This document shows, piece after piece, positions 1 to 8,915 of a stretch of DNA of 55,944 nt. Both the position numbers and the translations under genes were made by a program. The stretch comes from an uncultured Prevotella sp. (GTDB lineage: Bacteria; Bacteroidota; Bacteroidia; Bacteroidales; Bacteroidaceae): the NCBI GenBank assembly GCA_946415755.1, contig CAMKTS010000020.1, positions 1 to 55,944 on the forward strand. The letters run 5' to 3'. Each line of letters opens with the position of its first letter. The first letter of the stretch is position 1. Under the pieces are notes generated by a model. The model saw only the letters and a list, made by a program, of their open reading frames with translations. It was not told where the DNA came from and made no database searches.

Positions 1-426
1 GGTCGTACCCACACTCGCGACATCCGCTACTTGGACGGTCTGATGAAGATCATGCCTTTCCTCGCCGTGGGTTACGTCATTGCCGGTTTGGCCAACCTCG
101 GTCTGCCGGGCTTCTCGGGCTTCATTGCTGAGATGACCATCTTTGTAGGTTCGTTCGAGAATGGTGACACGTTCCACCGTGTAGCTACTATCATCGCTTG
201 TACCTCTATCGTCGTGACGGCAGTCTACATCCTTCGTGTTGTGGGTAAGATTCTATATGGTGAGGTGAAGAACCCACACTATCTGGAACTCACCGATGCC
301 ACATGGGACGAGCGCGTTGCTGTCATCTGCCTCATCGCTTGTGTGGCAGGCCTCGGCCTGTTCCCCTTGTGGGCAAGCAATGTCATCAGCGATGCTGTTG
401 GACCAATCTTGGCGAATATCATTTAA
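1..426 (+). CDS. nuoM: NADH-quinone oxidoreductase subunit M, C-terminal part
   Basis: The reading frame is open from the first base of the window, so this is the 3' end of a gene that starts upstream (about 141 residues visible). The residues are hydrophobic, with membrane segments and the antiporter-like stretch NLGLPGFSGFIAEM typical of the last third of NuoM/Mrp-type subunits. NuoM is a proton-translocating membrane-arm subunit of respiratory complex I. It lies 31 nt before nuoN in the usual nuo order, which supports the call. The upstream part cannot be judged. Confidence 0.88.
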   Translation, partial: GRTHTRDIRYLDGLMKIMPFLAVGYVIAGLANLGLPGFSGFIAEMTIFVGSFENGDTFHRVATIIACTSIVVTAVYILRVVGKILYGEVKNPHYLELTDATWDERVAVICLIACVAGLGLFPLWASNVISDAVGPILANII

Positions 427-430
427 TGAA

Positions 431-451
431 GAGTTAAGAATTAAGAATTAA
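431..451 (+). repeat. Heptamer array between nuoM and nuoN
   Basis: Three units of GANTTAA (GAGTTAA, GAATTAA, GAATTAA) with an exact 7-nt period fill most of the 31-nt nuoM-nuoN gap and end six bases before the nuoN ATG. It belongs to the same class of 7-nt-period arrays found at many other gene junctions in this window. Confidence 0.8.
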
Positions 452-457
452 GAAAAT

Positions 458-1909
458 ATGAACTATTCTCAATTTTTAAATATGATTCCCGAGGCGCTTT
501 TGGTCCTCGCACTAATCATCGTGTTCTTTGCTGATTTCTGTCTAACGAAGAGCGCGCGCAAAGTTGGTGTACTGGCTAAGTTGGCCGCAACCCTTCTGCT
601 CTGCCAGACCATCATGCTCACTACCGTTAGTCCCGCTGAGGCCTTCGCTGGCATGTATGTCGCTGGTCAGTCTGCTCAGGTTATGAAGCTCATCCTCACC
701 TTCGGAACGTTTATCGTTGTCGTGATGGCCGAGCCTTGGTTGGAGCGTGAAGCTTCGAAGTATGCTGGTGAGTTCCACATGCTGGTGTTCTCTACGCTGC
801 TGGGCATGTATATCATGGTTAGCAGTGGTAACTTCCTGCTGTTCTTCCTCGGATTGGAGACTGCTTCAGTGCCTATGGCCTGCTTAGTGGCCATGGACAA
901 GTGGAAGAAGAAGTCGGCTGAGGCTGGTGCCAAGTATATCCTGACAGCCACCTTCTCCAGCGGCATTATGCTCTACGGCATCTCGTTCATCTATGCATCT
1001 GTGGGAACTCTCTATTTTGACGACGTGACGCAGCGCATCTCCTACTTTGTCAATTTCAAGAGTCAGGTGCCGCTGATGTTGGCGGGACTGGTATTCTTCT
1101 TCAGCGGACTGGGTTTCAAACTCTCGTTGGTGCCCTTCCACTTCTGGACGGCCGATACCTACGAGGGAGCACCCACTTCTGTCACGGGTTATTTAAGCGT
1201 TGTTTCGAAGGGTGCCGCAGCCTTTGCATTGATGGTTATCTTGATGAAGGTTTTCGCTCCTTTGATGGAGTATTGGGACTATTTGCTCTATATTGTTATC
1301 GTGCTCAGCATCACTATCGCCAACCTTTTTGCCATCCGTCAGAAGGAACTCAAGCGTTTCATGGCCTTTAGCTCCATTTCCCAGGCTGGTTATATTATGT
1401 TGGCCGTTGTTGGTGCCTCGCAGACGGGTATGGCGGGCCTGATGTATTACGTGCTGGTGTATGTGGTGGCCAACATGGCAGTGTTCACCGTGATTTCTAC
1501 GGTAGAGCAGAACAATGGTGGTACGACGATGATGTCCTCCTACGATGGCTTCTATCAGACCAACCCCAAGCTGTCGTTCCTCATGACGCTGGCTCTGTTC
1601 TCGTTGGCAGGTATTCCGCCGTTTGCAGGTATGTTCTCAAAATTCTTTGTGTTCATGGCTGCTGCCGAGCAAGGTTCCTTCTGGGCCTACTTCGTGGTAT
1701 TTATCGCCTTGATCAATACGGTAGTGTCACTCTATTACTACCTGCTGATTGTCAAGGCTATGTATATCAAGCCTGCCGAAAGTCCGCTGCCTACTTTCCG
1801 TACAGAAAGCAGTACCCGTTTGGCTTTAGTCCTGTGTACTGTTGGTATCGCCCTCTTCGGCATCTGCTCATGCATCTACGACTGGCTCTTTGCCGCTTCG
1901 GCCTTCTGA
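458..1909 (+). CDS. nuoN: NADH-quinone oxidoreductase subunit N
   Basis: A 483-residue, strongly hydrophobic protein with about 14 predicted membrane helices, the normal size for NuoN. It carries the proton-antiporter core, including the region [19 protein letters not shown] with the conserved lysine and the YEGAPT stretch that follows it. NuoN is the last membrane-arm subunit of complex I and couples electron transfer from NADH to quinone with proton pumping across the inner membrane. ATG at 458 follows directly on nuoM. A strong intrinsic terminator begins 23 nt after the stop, so this is the last gene of the nuo operon. Confidence 0.95.
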   Translation: MNYSQFLNMIPEALLVLALIIVFFADFCLTKSARKVGVLAKLAATLLLCQTIMLTTVSPAEAFAGMYVAGQSAQVMKLILTFGTFIVVVMAEPWLEREASKYAGEFHMLVFSTLLGMYIMVSSGNFLLFFLGLETASVPMACLVAMDKWKKKSAEAGAKYILTATFSSGIMLYGISFIYASVGTLYFDDVTQRISYFVNFKSQVPLMLAGLVFFFSGLGFKLSLVPFHFWTADTYEGAPTSVTGYLSVVSKGAAAFALMVILMKVFAPLMEYWDYLLYIVIVLSITIANLFAIRQKELKRFMAFSSISQAGYIMLAVVGASQTGMAGLMYYVLVYVVANMAVFTVISTVEQNNGGTTMMSSYDGFYQTNPKLSFLMTLALFSLAGIPPFAGMFSKFFVFMAAAEQGSFWAYFVVFIALINTVVSLYYYLLIVKAMYIKPAESPLPTFRTESSTRLALVLCTVGIALFGICSCIYDWLFAASAF

Positions 1910-1932
1910 TAATCAGCCGTTGACAACTACTT

Positions 1933-1972
1933 GCCTGTCTGTTCGCCCCAATGTGAACAGGCAGGCTTTTTT
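1933..1972 (+). terminator. Intrinsic terminator of the nuo operon
   Basis: A 12-bp stem (GCCTGTCTGTTC with GAACAGGCAGGC, one G-U pair) encloses a 10-nt loop and is followed by six T. It sits just after nuoN and touches the end of the convergent acyltransferase gene. The opposite strand has no T run after the stem, so it should act mainly on the plus strand. Confidence 0.93.
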
Positions 1973-2997
1973 CAGTCCTTTCTGATCAGATGCCGCAGTG
2001 GAGTAAAGATGGCCTGTACGATATAAGAGCTAAGGAGCGACACCGCTACGAGGGCCGCAAAAATCAGTAACGGATATTGCAGACGGTAGATTTCCCCACC
2101 GAAGATGTAATAGGCAAAAAAGAAATGGGTGAGCCACATGTTGGTGGAGTGTCGGCCGAAGAATTGCAGCGTAGCAGTAATGCTATGTGGCAGGTCCAGT
2201 GACAGCAGCAAGGGGAGCAACAGCAGTACGAAGGGCAAGTTCAGCAGACTGGTATTCCCCAGGAACATTTTGACGCATAGCAGAATCATCAGCAGGAATA
2301 TCCTGGTCTTGCCCAGTCTCTTCACGTTGGGTACGATGCGTTGGAAGATGCCATACTTGACAAAGAGTACACCGACCGAGAAGAAGAACAGCATGAACAG
2401 GAAATTGCAGGCAGGGAATGCCGCATGTAGCGGCGAAGCGTCTGGAATGCGCATGTTCTCTGCAGCGATGTAGGCTCCCACATGTATGATAAACAGTGGC
2501 ACCAGCATCAGCAGGTCGGTGCGGAGATGATTGCCCATGATGCGGCGGATGAGCAGTGGACTGCATAGCGTCAGCAGCACGTAGGGCAGCAGGAACCACC
2601 ATGCCCCGTTGTAGCTGTACGAAATGCCCGTGAGGTTGAGCAGCAGTGTGGTGATACTCTCCGGGAAACGGGTGGGATTGATGATACATCCAAGAGGGAT
2701 GAACAACAGGCATACCACCCAGAAGTTGGTCATCAGTGCAAGGGCGCGTCGCGGAGTACCCATGTGGTGCAGCGGTGCCTGTTGCCATACGCATGCCAGT
2801 CCGTAGCCGCCGAGGAATATATAAATAGGTACGCATGAAGAGGCAATACGGGTGAGGGTGTGTATCAATGGCTTGCCGTTGAAGTAGGGCAGCAGCCAGC
2901 GGCACTGCTCTACCCAGTCAAGGTCGGCAAACAGGTGTAGCCAGAGCATCATCAGAATAGCGATGCCTTTCAGCACTTGGGTGTCTTCTTTTCGCAT
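1972..2997 (-). CDS. Membrane acyltransferase, acyltransferase-3 family
   Basis: A 341-residue protein of about ten hydrophobic segments. The first membrane segment has the pattern LKGIAILMMLWLHLF, with the histidine expected of acyltransferase-3 (OafA/WecH type) enzymes. Members transfer acyl groups, often acetyl or succinyl, to cell-surface sugars at the inner membrane; the substrate cannot be read from the sequence. It lies 12 nt after uvrA on the same strand and is probably transcribed with it, though no functional link is apparent. ATG at 2997 gives a normal family length. Confidence 0.82.
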   Translation of the reverse strand: MRKEDTQVLKGIAILMMLWLHLFADLDWVEQCRWLLPYFNGKPLIHTLTRIASSCVPIYIFLGGYGLACVWQQAPLHHMGTPRRALALMTNFWVVCLLFIPLGCIINPTRFPESITTLLLNLTGISYSYNGAWWFLLPYVLLTLCSPLLIRRIMGNHLRTDLLMLVPLFIIHVGAYIAAENMRIPDASPLHAAFPACNFLFMLFFFSVGVLFVKYGIFQRIVPNVKRLGKTRIFLLMILLCVKMFLGNTSLLNLPFVLLLLPLLLSLDLPHSITATLQFFGRHSTNMWLTHFFFAYYIFGGEIYRLQYPLLIFAALVAVSLLSSYIVQAIFTPLRHLIRKD

Positions 2998-3009
2998 GGT
3001 TTCTTTCTT

Positions 3010-5922
3010 CTATTGTTTCAGCTCTGCTTTCAGGAATTTCGGCGTATAGCCCTTACGGCTTTTAGCCACCTCTTCCGGCGTTCCGGCAGAGAGTACGGTA
3101 CCGCCGTTGCGTCCACCCTCCGGTCCCATGTCGATAATCCAGTCGGCCAGCTTGATGACATCGAGGTTGTGCTCGATGACGATGACGGTATTGCCTCTGT
3201 CCACCAGCTTTTGCAGCACGTCCATCAAGATGCGGATGTCCTCGAAGTGCAGTCCCGTAGTCGGTTCGTCAAGAATATACACCGTCTTTCCCGTGTCGCG
3301 CTTGGATAGCTCGGTGGCCAGTTTGACGCGCTGGCTCTCTCCACCGCTAAGCGTGGTAGAGGGTTGGCCGAGTTTGATATAGCCGAGTCCCACGTCTTGG
3401 ATGGTCTTGATTTTGCGGAGAATGTCTGGCACATTCTCGAAGAACTCCACGGCCTGGTTGATGGTCATGTCGAGCACGTCGGCAATCGACCTGCCCTTAT
3501 AGCGCACCTCCAGAGTCTCACGGTTATAGCGTTTGCCGTGGCAGGACTCGCAGGGAACCTGTATGTCGGGCAGGAAATTCATCTCGATGGTCTTATACCC
3601 GTTGCCGCCGCAGGTTTCGCAGCGTCCTCCCTTGACATTGAACGAGAAGCGTCCTGGCTTATAGCCGCGAATCTGTGCCTCGGGCAGGTTGACGAATAGC
3701 GACCGGATGTCGGAGAACACGCCCGTATAGGTGGCGGGATTGCTGCGTGGTGTACGTCCGATAGGGGTCTGGTCTACATTCACCACTTTGTCGATATGCT
3801 CCAGTCCCTCAATGCTGTCGTAAGGCATGGGGGCTTGCAGCGAGCGATAGAAGTGTTTGGAGAGGATGGGGTAGAGTGTCTCGTTGACGAGCGTGGATTT
3901 GCCGGAGCCGCTGACACCTGTGACAACGATGAGACAGCCTAAGGGGAATGAGATGTCGATATTTTTGAGATTGTTGCCTCGGCAACCGTGCAGGGTTAGG
4001 CTCTTGCCTGACCCCCTTCGGCGAAATACCTTGCCGGCTTTGGTGCTGCCTTTGCTTTCTGGAGCAGAAGGCAGGGCAATCCGTAGCTGACCGTTCAGGT
4101 ATTGTGCGGTCAGCGTATGAGTCTTGAGCAGGTCATCGACGGTGCCTTGGAATACCACCTCACCGCCTTTCCTTCCTGCTTTGGGTCCAATGTCGATGAT
4201 GTAGTCGGCGTGTAGCATCATGTCACGGTCGTGCTCCACCACGATGACGGTATTGCCCAGGTCGCGCAGTTCCTTGAGCGAGTGGATCAGCCGTTCGTTG
4301 TCGCGCTGGTGCAGTCCTATGCTGGGTTCGTCAAGGATATAGAGCACGTTGACCAGCTGCGAGCCAATCTGTGTAGCCAGTCGTATGCGCTGGCTCTCTC
4401 CGCCGGAGAGTGATGCCGACTGTCTGTTCAGTGCCAGGTAGTCGAGTCCTACGTCAAGCAGGAAGTCCAGTCGTGTACGTATTTCCTTCAGTATTTCTGC
4501 GGCAATCTGCTGTTGCTGGCTGTCGAGATGAGGCTCCACCTGCTCGAGCCACTGGCGCAGTTCCACAAGGTCCATATCAGCCAGTTCGATAATGTTCTTA
4601 TCCCACACCTTATAGGATAATGCCTCTTTGTTCAGCCGGTGCCCGCGGCATTCCGGACACGGGCATTCTGCCAGGAACTGGTCGGCCCACTTCTGTCCGC
4701 TGCTACTGTCTTCGTTGTCCATTACCGAGCGCAGGTATTTCACCACACCGTTGAAGTCGACGAAGTAGTCACTGGTGGTATGAACCAGTTCTTTGTCTAT
4801 TCGCACGCTTTCCAGCGAACCATAGAGTATCTCGCTGAGGGCTTCTTCGGGAATGTCTTCTATGGCGGTCTTCAGGTCGCATTCGTATTTTTGGAGGATG
4901 GCATCAATCTGCCAGAATATCATCTGGTTCTTGTATTTCCCCAATGGTACGATGCCACCGTTGTAGATGTTTGTCTTGCGGTTGGGAATCACCTTGCCAA
5001 GGTCTATCTCATTGATGTATCCCAGTCCTTTGCATCGCTGACAGGCCCCTTGCGGTGAGTTGAAGGAAAACGTGTTGGGGGCAGGGTCGTTGTACGATAT
5101 GCCTGTTGTAGGACACATCAGTCTGCGCGAGAAGTGCTTCACGCTCCCCGTCTCATAGTCAATGATCATGATGAGGCCTTCTCCCTGCTTCATGGCTATC
5201 TGTACGGTCTTCTTTAGTCTTTCGTCAGGAGCAGTATGAGGGCTGTCGGGGTTGGTAGGCTTGACGGCCAGACGGTCGATGACCACCTCGATATCGTGCG
5301 TCTTGTAGCGGTCTACCTTCATGCCCTGCCGGATTTCCTGTATTTCACCGTCGACGCGTATATGCAGATATCCCTTTTTGCGCATTGACTCGAACAGCTC
5401 GCGATAGTGTCCTTTACGACCATGCACCAGCGGAGCCAGAATCACTATCTTGCGTCCCGCATAGTCCTGCTGCACCATGTCGATGACCTTCTCCTCCGTA
5501 TATTTTACCATCGGCTCACCGGTGACATAGCTGTAGGCCTTGCCGGCACGGGCAAAGAGCAGTCGCAGGTAATCGTAGATTTCGGTGGTGGTGCCCACCG
5601 TTGAGCGTGGGTTCTTGTTGGTGGTCTTCTGTTCGATGCTGATAACAGGTGACAAACCGGTGATCTTGTCAACGTCAGGACGTTCCATCCCACCCAGAAA
5701 GTTCCTCGCATAGGCAGAGAACGTCTCGATATACCGTCGCTGCCCCTCGGCAAAGATGGTGTCGAAGGCAAGACTGGACTTGCCACTGCCGCTCAATCCG
5801 GTAATGACGGTGAGTGACTGGCGCGGAATCTCGACATCTACATTCTTGAGATTATGCACCCGTGCGCCCCACACACTAATCTTGCTGTCGCCCTCTGCCG
5901 GTCTGTTCTCGTCGTTATTCAT
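3010..5922 (-). CDS. uvrA: Excinuclease ABC subunit A
   Basis: A 970-residue tandem ABC ATPase. The first Walker A (GLSGSGKSS) is at residues 42-50 and the second (GVSGSGKST) near residue 667. Each half has an LSGGESQR signature. UvrA works with UvrB to find bulky lesions in nucleotide excision repair. The C-terminal zinc module keeps both CxxC pairs (CETC and CESC). In the first zinc module the leading pair reads CPTT instead of CPxC, while the trailing pair CQRC is intact; I recall the same substitution from other Bacteroidetes UvrA proteins. The ATG at 5922 overlaps the last 8 nt of the upstream minus-strand gene, which implies co-transcription. Confidence 0.96.
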   Translation of the reverse strand: MNNDENRPAEGDSKISVWGARVHNLKNVDVEIPRQSLTVITGLSGSGKSSLAFDTIFAEGQRRYIETFSAYARNFLGGMERPDVDKITGLSPVISIEQKTTNKNPRSTVGTTTEIYDYLRLLFARAGKAYSYVTGEPMVKYTEEKVIDMVQQDYAGRKIVILAPLVHGRKGHYRELFESMRKKGYLHIRVDGEIQEIRQGMKVDRYKTHDIEVVIDRLAVKPTNPDSPHTAPDERLKKTVQIAMKQGEGLIMIIDYETGSVKHFSRRLMCPTTGISYNDPAPNTFSFNSPQGACQRCKGLGYINEIDLGKVIPNRKTNIYNGGIVPLGKYKNQMIFWQIDAILQKYECDLKTAIEDIPEEALSEILYGSLESVRIDKELVHTTSDYFVDFNGVVKYLRSVMDNEDSSSGQKWADQFLAECPCPECRGHRLNKEALSYKVWDKNIIELADMDLVELRQWLEQVEPHLDSQQQQIAAEILKEIRTRLDFLLDVGLDYLALNRQSASLSGGESQRIRLATQIGSQLVNVLYILDEPSIGLHQRDNERLIHSLKELRDLGNTVIVVEHDRDMMLHADYIIDIGPKAGRKGGEVVFQGTVDDLLKTHTLTAQYLNGQLRIALPSAPESKGSTKAGKVFRRRGSGKSLTLHGCRGNNLKNIDISFPLGCLIVVTGVSGSGKSTLVNETLYPILSKHFYRSLQAPMPYDSIEGLEHIDKVVNVDQTPIGRTPRSNPATYTGVFSDIRSLFVNLPEAQIRGYKPGRFSFNVKGGRCETCGGNGYKTIEMNFLPDIQVPCESCHGKRYNRETLEVRYKGRSIADVLDMTINQAVEFFENVPDILRKIKTIQDVGLGYIKLGQPSTTLSGGESQRVKLATELSKRDTGKTVYILDEPTTGLHFEDIRILMDVLQKLVDRGNTVIVIEHNLDVIKLADWIIDMGPEGGRNGGTVLSAGTPEEVAKSRKGYTPKFLKAELKQ

Positions 5923-6595
5923 TGGTGCTGTTGGTCACATCATTGTGCCTGCGCATCAGGTTGACGTCGCGGCGGATATTATACTCGATGCCATCGGTAC
6001 CACGGGCTTTGACCAGTACGAAGTAGGTACCGTCCTTCACGGGATGCCCGTTGTAGGTGCCGTCCCATCCTCTCTCCCTGGTTGTGCAGTCAGTCCACTC
6101 GTAGAGCTTCTGGCCCCAGCGGTTGAAGATGTATCCGTGAAACTCCACGATGCTCTTCGTGTTCGACTTGGCCTGATAGAAGTCGTTGGTGCCGTCACCG
6201 TTCGGTGAGAAGGCATTCGGCATCTCCAGATGGCTTTGGTGAATGGTGACCTTGATGCTGGCCGACTGCTCCACCTGGTTGTCTTGTATCACCTCCAGCG
6301 TCACGGTGGTGACACCGGACTCGGTGAAGGTGAAGTCGATATCCTCCTCGTAGCGGGTGATGTTGGTACCCGACGTGCTGTGGCGGATATGCCATGCCAG
6401 CGAGGCTCCCGGGTCGAGCGATGAGGCGTTGGAAACGAAACGAACGTACAGCGGAGCGTCACCTTCGATTTCATCTGAGGTGGTAATTACCTCACCATTG
6501 CTGTTGGTATAGATGGCCTGCAGGTCAATGTCGGCGAATGCTTCCAAAGACAGGAAAACAGCGGCCAAAAGGGTGATGATTTGCTTCTTTTTCAT
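5915..6595 (-). CDS. Secreted protein with T9SS type B C-terminal (gliding-motility-type) domain
   Basis: I place the start at the ATG at 6593-6595, giving 226 residues that begin MKKKQIITLL with a clear signal peptide; a longer open frame upstream is out of place because it crosses the divergent promoter. The middle looks like a beta-sandwich. The last ~90 residues hold the hallmarks of the CHU_C/type B sorting domain: PNAFSPNGDGTNDFY, then FNRWGQKLYEW, then GWDGTYNGHPVKDGTYF. Such domains mark export by the type IX secretion system to the cell surface. It is the first gene of a minus-strand unit with uvrA, overlapping it by 8 nt. The protein's own function is unknown. Confidence 0.82.
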   Translation of the reverse strand: MKKKQIITLLAAVFLSLEAFADIDLQAIYTNSNGEVITTSDEIEGDAPLYVRFVSNASSLDPGASLAWHIRHSTSGTNITRYEEDIDFTFTESGVTTVTLEVIQDNQVEQSASIKVTIHQSHLEMPNAFSPNGDGTNDFYQAKSNTKSIVEFHGYIFNRWGQKLYEWTDCTTRERGWDGTYNGHPVKDGTYFVLVKARGTDGIEYNIRRDVNLMRRHNDVTNSTNE

Positions 6596-6616
6596 TGTAA
6601 GTTGCGATATTTTGTG

Positions 6617-6624
6617 CAAATTTA
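6617..6624 (-). promoter_or_regulatory. Likely -7 element for the T9SS domain protein/uvrA unit
   Basis: On the minus strand the bases read TAAATTTG, an exact match to the Bacteroidetes -7 consensus TAnnTTTG, 21 nt before the ATG. No convincing -33 element is visible, so the call rests on one box and position. Confidence 0.5.
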
Positions 6625-6658
6625 GCGAAAAAAGTAGATTTAACCGCATCTTTTTTTG

Positions 6659-6666
6659 TAATTTTG
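6659..6666 (+). promoter_or_regulatory. Likely -7 element for the LysM protein gene
   Basis: TAATTTTG matches TAnnTTTG exactly and lies 29 nt before the ATG at 6696. It forms a divergent promoter pair with the minus-strand element at 6617-6624. The -33 box is not evident. Confidence 0.5.
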
Positions 6667-6695
6667 TAGCGCAAAACAGAAAATTAGTTGTTTTT

Positions 6696-8075
6696 ATGAA
6701 ACAAATGATGCGATATTGGGTGCTGATGACCGTCTTTTTTGTTACAGCAGAGACGGCCTTTTCACAGGTGCAGTCCTTCAAGGAACTGCACAAGGTCAAG
6801 CGTAAGGAAACCATCTTCGGTATAGCCCGTGACAATGGTCTGACCATCGAGGAACTCATCAAGGCCAATCCCGAGATGAACACCCCCGGCTATGAACTGA
6901 AGAAGGGCGACTACATCAAGATTCCCTATCCCTCGACAACCCCTCAGCCTGCCCAGACGGGTACGCAGCAGGAAATTTCCATGCCCACGAAGCCCAAGGT
7001 GGTGGAGACTGACATGCGTCAGCGGGAGATTCGTGTGGGTATCATGTTGCCGTTGCACGACAAGAACGGCGACGGCAAGCGGATGGTGGAATACTATCGT
7101 GGCGTGCTGATGGCCTGCGACAGCCTGCGCGCCAATGGCATCTCTACGGATGTCCGTGCGTGGAATGTGGCTGAAGACAGCGACATCAGTACTACGCTGC
7201 GCGATGCGCATGCCGCCGACCGCGATGTCATCATCGGTCCGCTCTACTCCAAGCAGGTGAAAGCCTTGGGCGACTTTGCCCTGTCCAACGACATCCGTGT
7301 GCTGATACCTTTCTCTATCAATAGTACGGAACTGTACAACAACGGCAATCTCTTTCAGGTCTACCAGAACGGCAATACGCTGAACGAGGCCTTCGTATAC
7401 CGCTTCTACCAGCGTTTCAAGGACTGCCATGTCGTCATAATCGACTGTAATGACTCCACCAGTACCAAGGGAGGCTTCACCTCGACCTTGCGCCGGAAAC
7501 TGGAGCAGGAGAGCATGCAGTATACCATCACCAACCTTCGCTCCAGCGAGAGTGCCTTTATGAAGTCGTTCTCTTCCACCAAGCGCAATGTGGTGGTGCT
7601 CAACACCAGTCGCTCGTCAGAGCTGAACGTCGCCTTTGCCAAGCTCAACGGTATGGTGATGACCAACCCCAAGCTGCAGGTCACTATGTTCGGCTATCCG
7701 GAGTGGCTGATGTACAACCGTCAGCATCTCGACAATTTCTATAAGTTCGATACCTATATTCCCTCCACTTACTATATGAATCCGCTGTCACCAAAGACAG
7801 AACGGTTCAAGCAGAAATACCGCTGGAACTTCCATCAGGACATGCAGGGCTATCATGCCCGCTTTGCCGCTACGGGTTTCGACCAGGCCTATTTCTTCAT
7901 CAAGGGGCTGCACCTCTATGGCAAGCGCTTCACGGGAGCCTCCGGCATGGTGGGCTACACACCGCTCCAGATTCCGCTGCACTTTGAGCGCATCGGCAAT
8001 GGTGGTTTCCAGAACCGTGCCATGCTCTTCGTACACTATACAGCAGAGCACCGCATCGAAACGATTAACTTTTGA
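6696..8075 (+). CDS. LysM-domain protein with periplasmic-binding-like domain
   Basis: The ATG at 6696 is chosen because it opens directly into a signal peptide (MKQMMRYWVLMTVFF...AFSQ); the frame is open further upstream only across the promoter. The product is 459 residues. Residues ~28-80 form one LysM module (HKVKRKETIFGIARDNGLT, then IEELIKANPEM), which in this family binds peptidoglycan. After a Pro/Thr-rich linker, residues ~110-440 resemble a type 1 periplasmic substrate-binding fold (REIRVGIMLPLHDKNGDG; DVIIGPLYSKQV). No ABC transporter genes are adjacent, so a structural or sensing role in the periplasm is as likely as transport. The next gene begins 32 nt downstream. Confidence 0.78.
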   Translation: MKQMMRYWVLMTVFFVTAETAFSQVQSFKELHKVKRKETIFGIARDNGLTIEELIKANPEMNTPGYELKKGDYIKIPYPSTTPQPAQTGTQQEISMPTKPKVVETDMRQREIRVGIMLPLHDKNGDGKRMVEYYRGVLMACDSLRANGISTDVRAWNVAEDSDISTTLRDAHAADRDVIIGPLYSKQVKALGDFALSNDIRVLIPFSINSTELYNNGNLFQVYQNGNTLNEAFVYRFYQRFKDCHVVIIDCNDSTSTKGGFTSTLRRKLEQESMQYTITNLRSSESAFMKSFSSTKRNVVVLNTSRSSELNVAFAKLNGMVMTNPKLQVTMFGYPEWLMYNRQHLDNFYKFDTYIPSTYYMNPLSPKTERFKQKYRWNFHQDMQGYHARFAATGFDQAYFFIKGLHLYGKRFTGASGMVGYTPLQIPLHFERIGNGGFQNRAMLFVHYTAEHRIETINF

Positions 8076-8107
8076 AAGGTAAAAAAGTAAGAAAGCAGAA
8101 CAGAAAG

Positions 8108-8884
8108 ATGGCTATCAAGGCAGATATATACAATAAGGTGTGTTTCCTCCTTTTCTTATTACCTCTGACTGTCTCGGCTCAGGTCGGCGAGTATCGCACC
8201 GACTTTGCCGTGGGTGTCAACGGCGGCTACATGATGAGCACCATCGGCTTTGTGCCGGAAGTGCCGCAGAATCAGCTGGGAGGTCTGACTGGAGGTGTTA
8301 CGCTGCGCTACACCTGTGAGAAATACTTCAAGAGCATCTGTGCCATCGTGGCCGAGGTGAACTTTGCCCAGACAGGTTGGAAGGAAGACATTCGTGACAT
8401 CAACAACCAGTCGGTGTACTACACCGACGATACCAGCATGAGCAATCCGCTGGCCTACGAGCGTCGTATGAGCTACGTTCAGATTCCCTTCATGGCTCGC
8501 ATGGGGTGGGGGCGTGAGCGCAAGGGCTTCCAGGCCTTCCTGCAAGTAGGGCCTCAGATTGGCTTTTTCCTCTCTGAGTCTACCAAAACCAATATCGTGG
8601 CAGGTCGTGGCACGCAGAACCAGCGGTCGTCGGTAGTCGTGGCCCAAGACAGCATGGCTGTCGAGAAGTCTTTCGACTATGGCATCGCCTTTGGTGCCGG
8701 ACTGGAGTTTTCGCGCCCCAAGCTGGGCCACTTTATTATCGAGGGGCGTTACTACTATGGCCTGGGCAATATCTATGGCAACTCGAAGAGCGATGCCTTT
8801 GCCAAGTCCAACTTCGGGCAGATTGTTATCAAGGCCACCTACCTCTTCGACCTGATTCGCACGAAGAACGACAAGATTAAATAA
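8108..8884 (+). CDS. Outer-membrane beta-barrel protein (PorT-like family)
   Basis: The ATG at 8108 gives 258 residues beginning MAIKADIYNKVCFLLFLLP with cleavage near SAQ. An in-frame TTG at 8072 would add 12 charged residues and overlap the previous stop, so I do not prefer it. Alternating hydrophobic strands, the N-terminal GVNGGYMMSTIGF, the central YVQIPFMARMGW and a final ATYLFDLI fit an eight-stranded outer-membrane barrel of the PorT/OMP_b-brl_2 type common in Bacteroidetes. Some PorT proteins serve T9SS, but nothing here proves that role. It is probably transcribed with the LysM protein gene. Confidence 0.72.
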   Translation: MAIKADIYNKVCFLLFLLPLTVSAQVGEYRTDFAVGVNGGYMMSTIGFVPEVPQNQLGGLTGGVTLRYTCEKYFKSICAIVAEVNFAQTGWKEDIRDINNQSVYYTDDTSMSNPLAYERRMSYVQIPFMARMGWGRERKGFQAFLQVGPQIGFFLSESTKTNIVAGRGTQNQRSSVVVAQDSMAVEKSFDYGIAFGAGLEFSRPKLGHFIIEGRYYYGLGNIYGNSKSDAFAKSNFGQIVIKATYLFDLIRTKNDKIK

Positions 8885-8915
8885 TTGTTTTACAAATAAT
8901 AAAAACCGATCAACT

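Noticed and set aside
1933..1972. Bidirectional use of the nuo terminator for the acyltransferase gene
   Set aside because: On the minus strand the stem is followed by AAGTAGTTG rather than a T run, so intrinsic termination in that direction is not supported.
2183..2905. A 240-residue minus-strand frame overlapping the acyltransferase in another phase
   Set aside because: It is rich in His, Arg and Pro with no hydrophobic pattern, as expected from a shifted membrane-protein gene.
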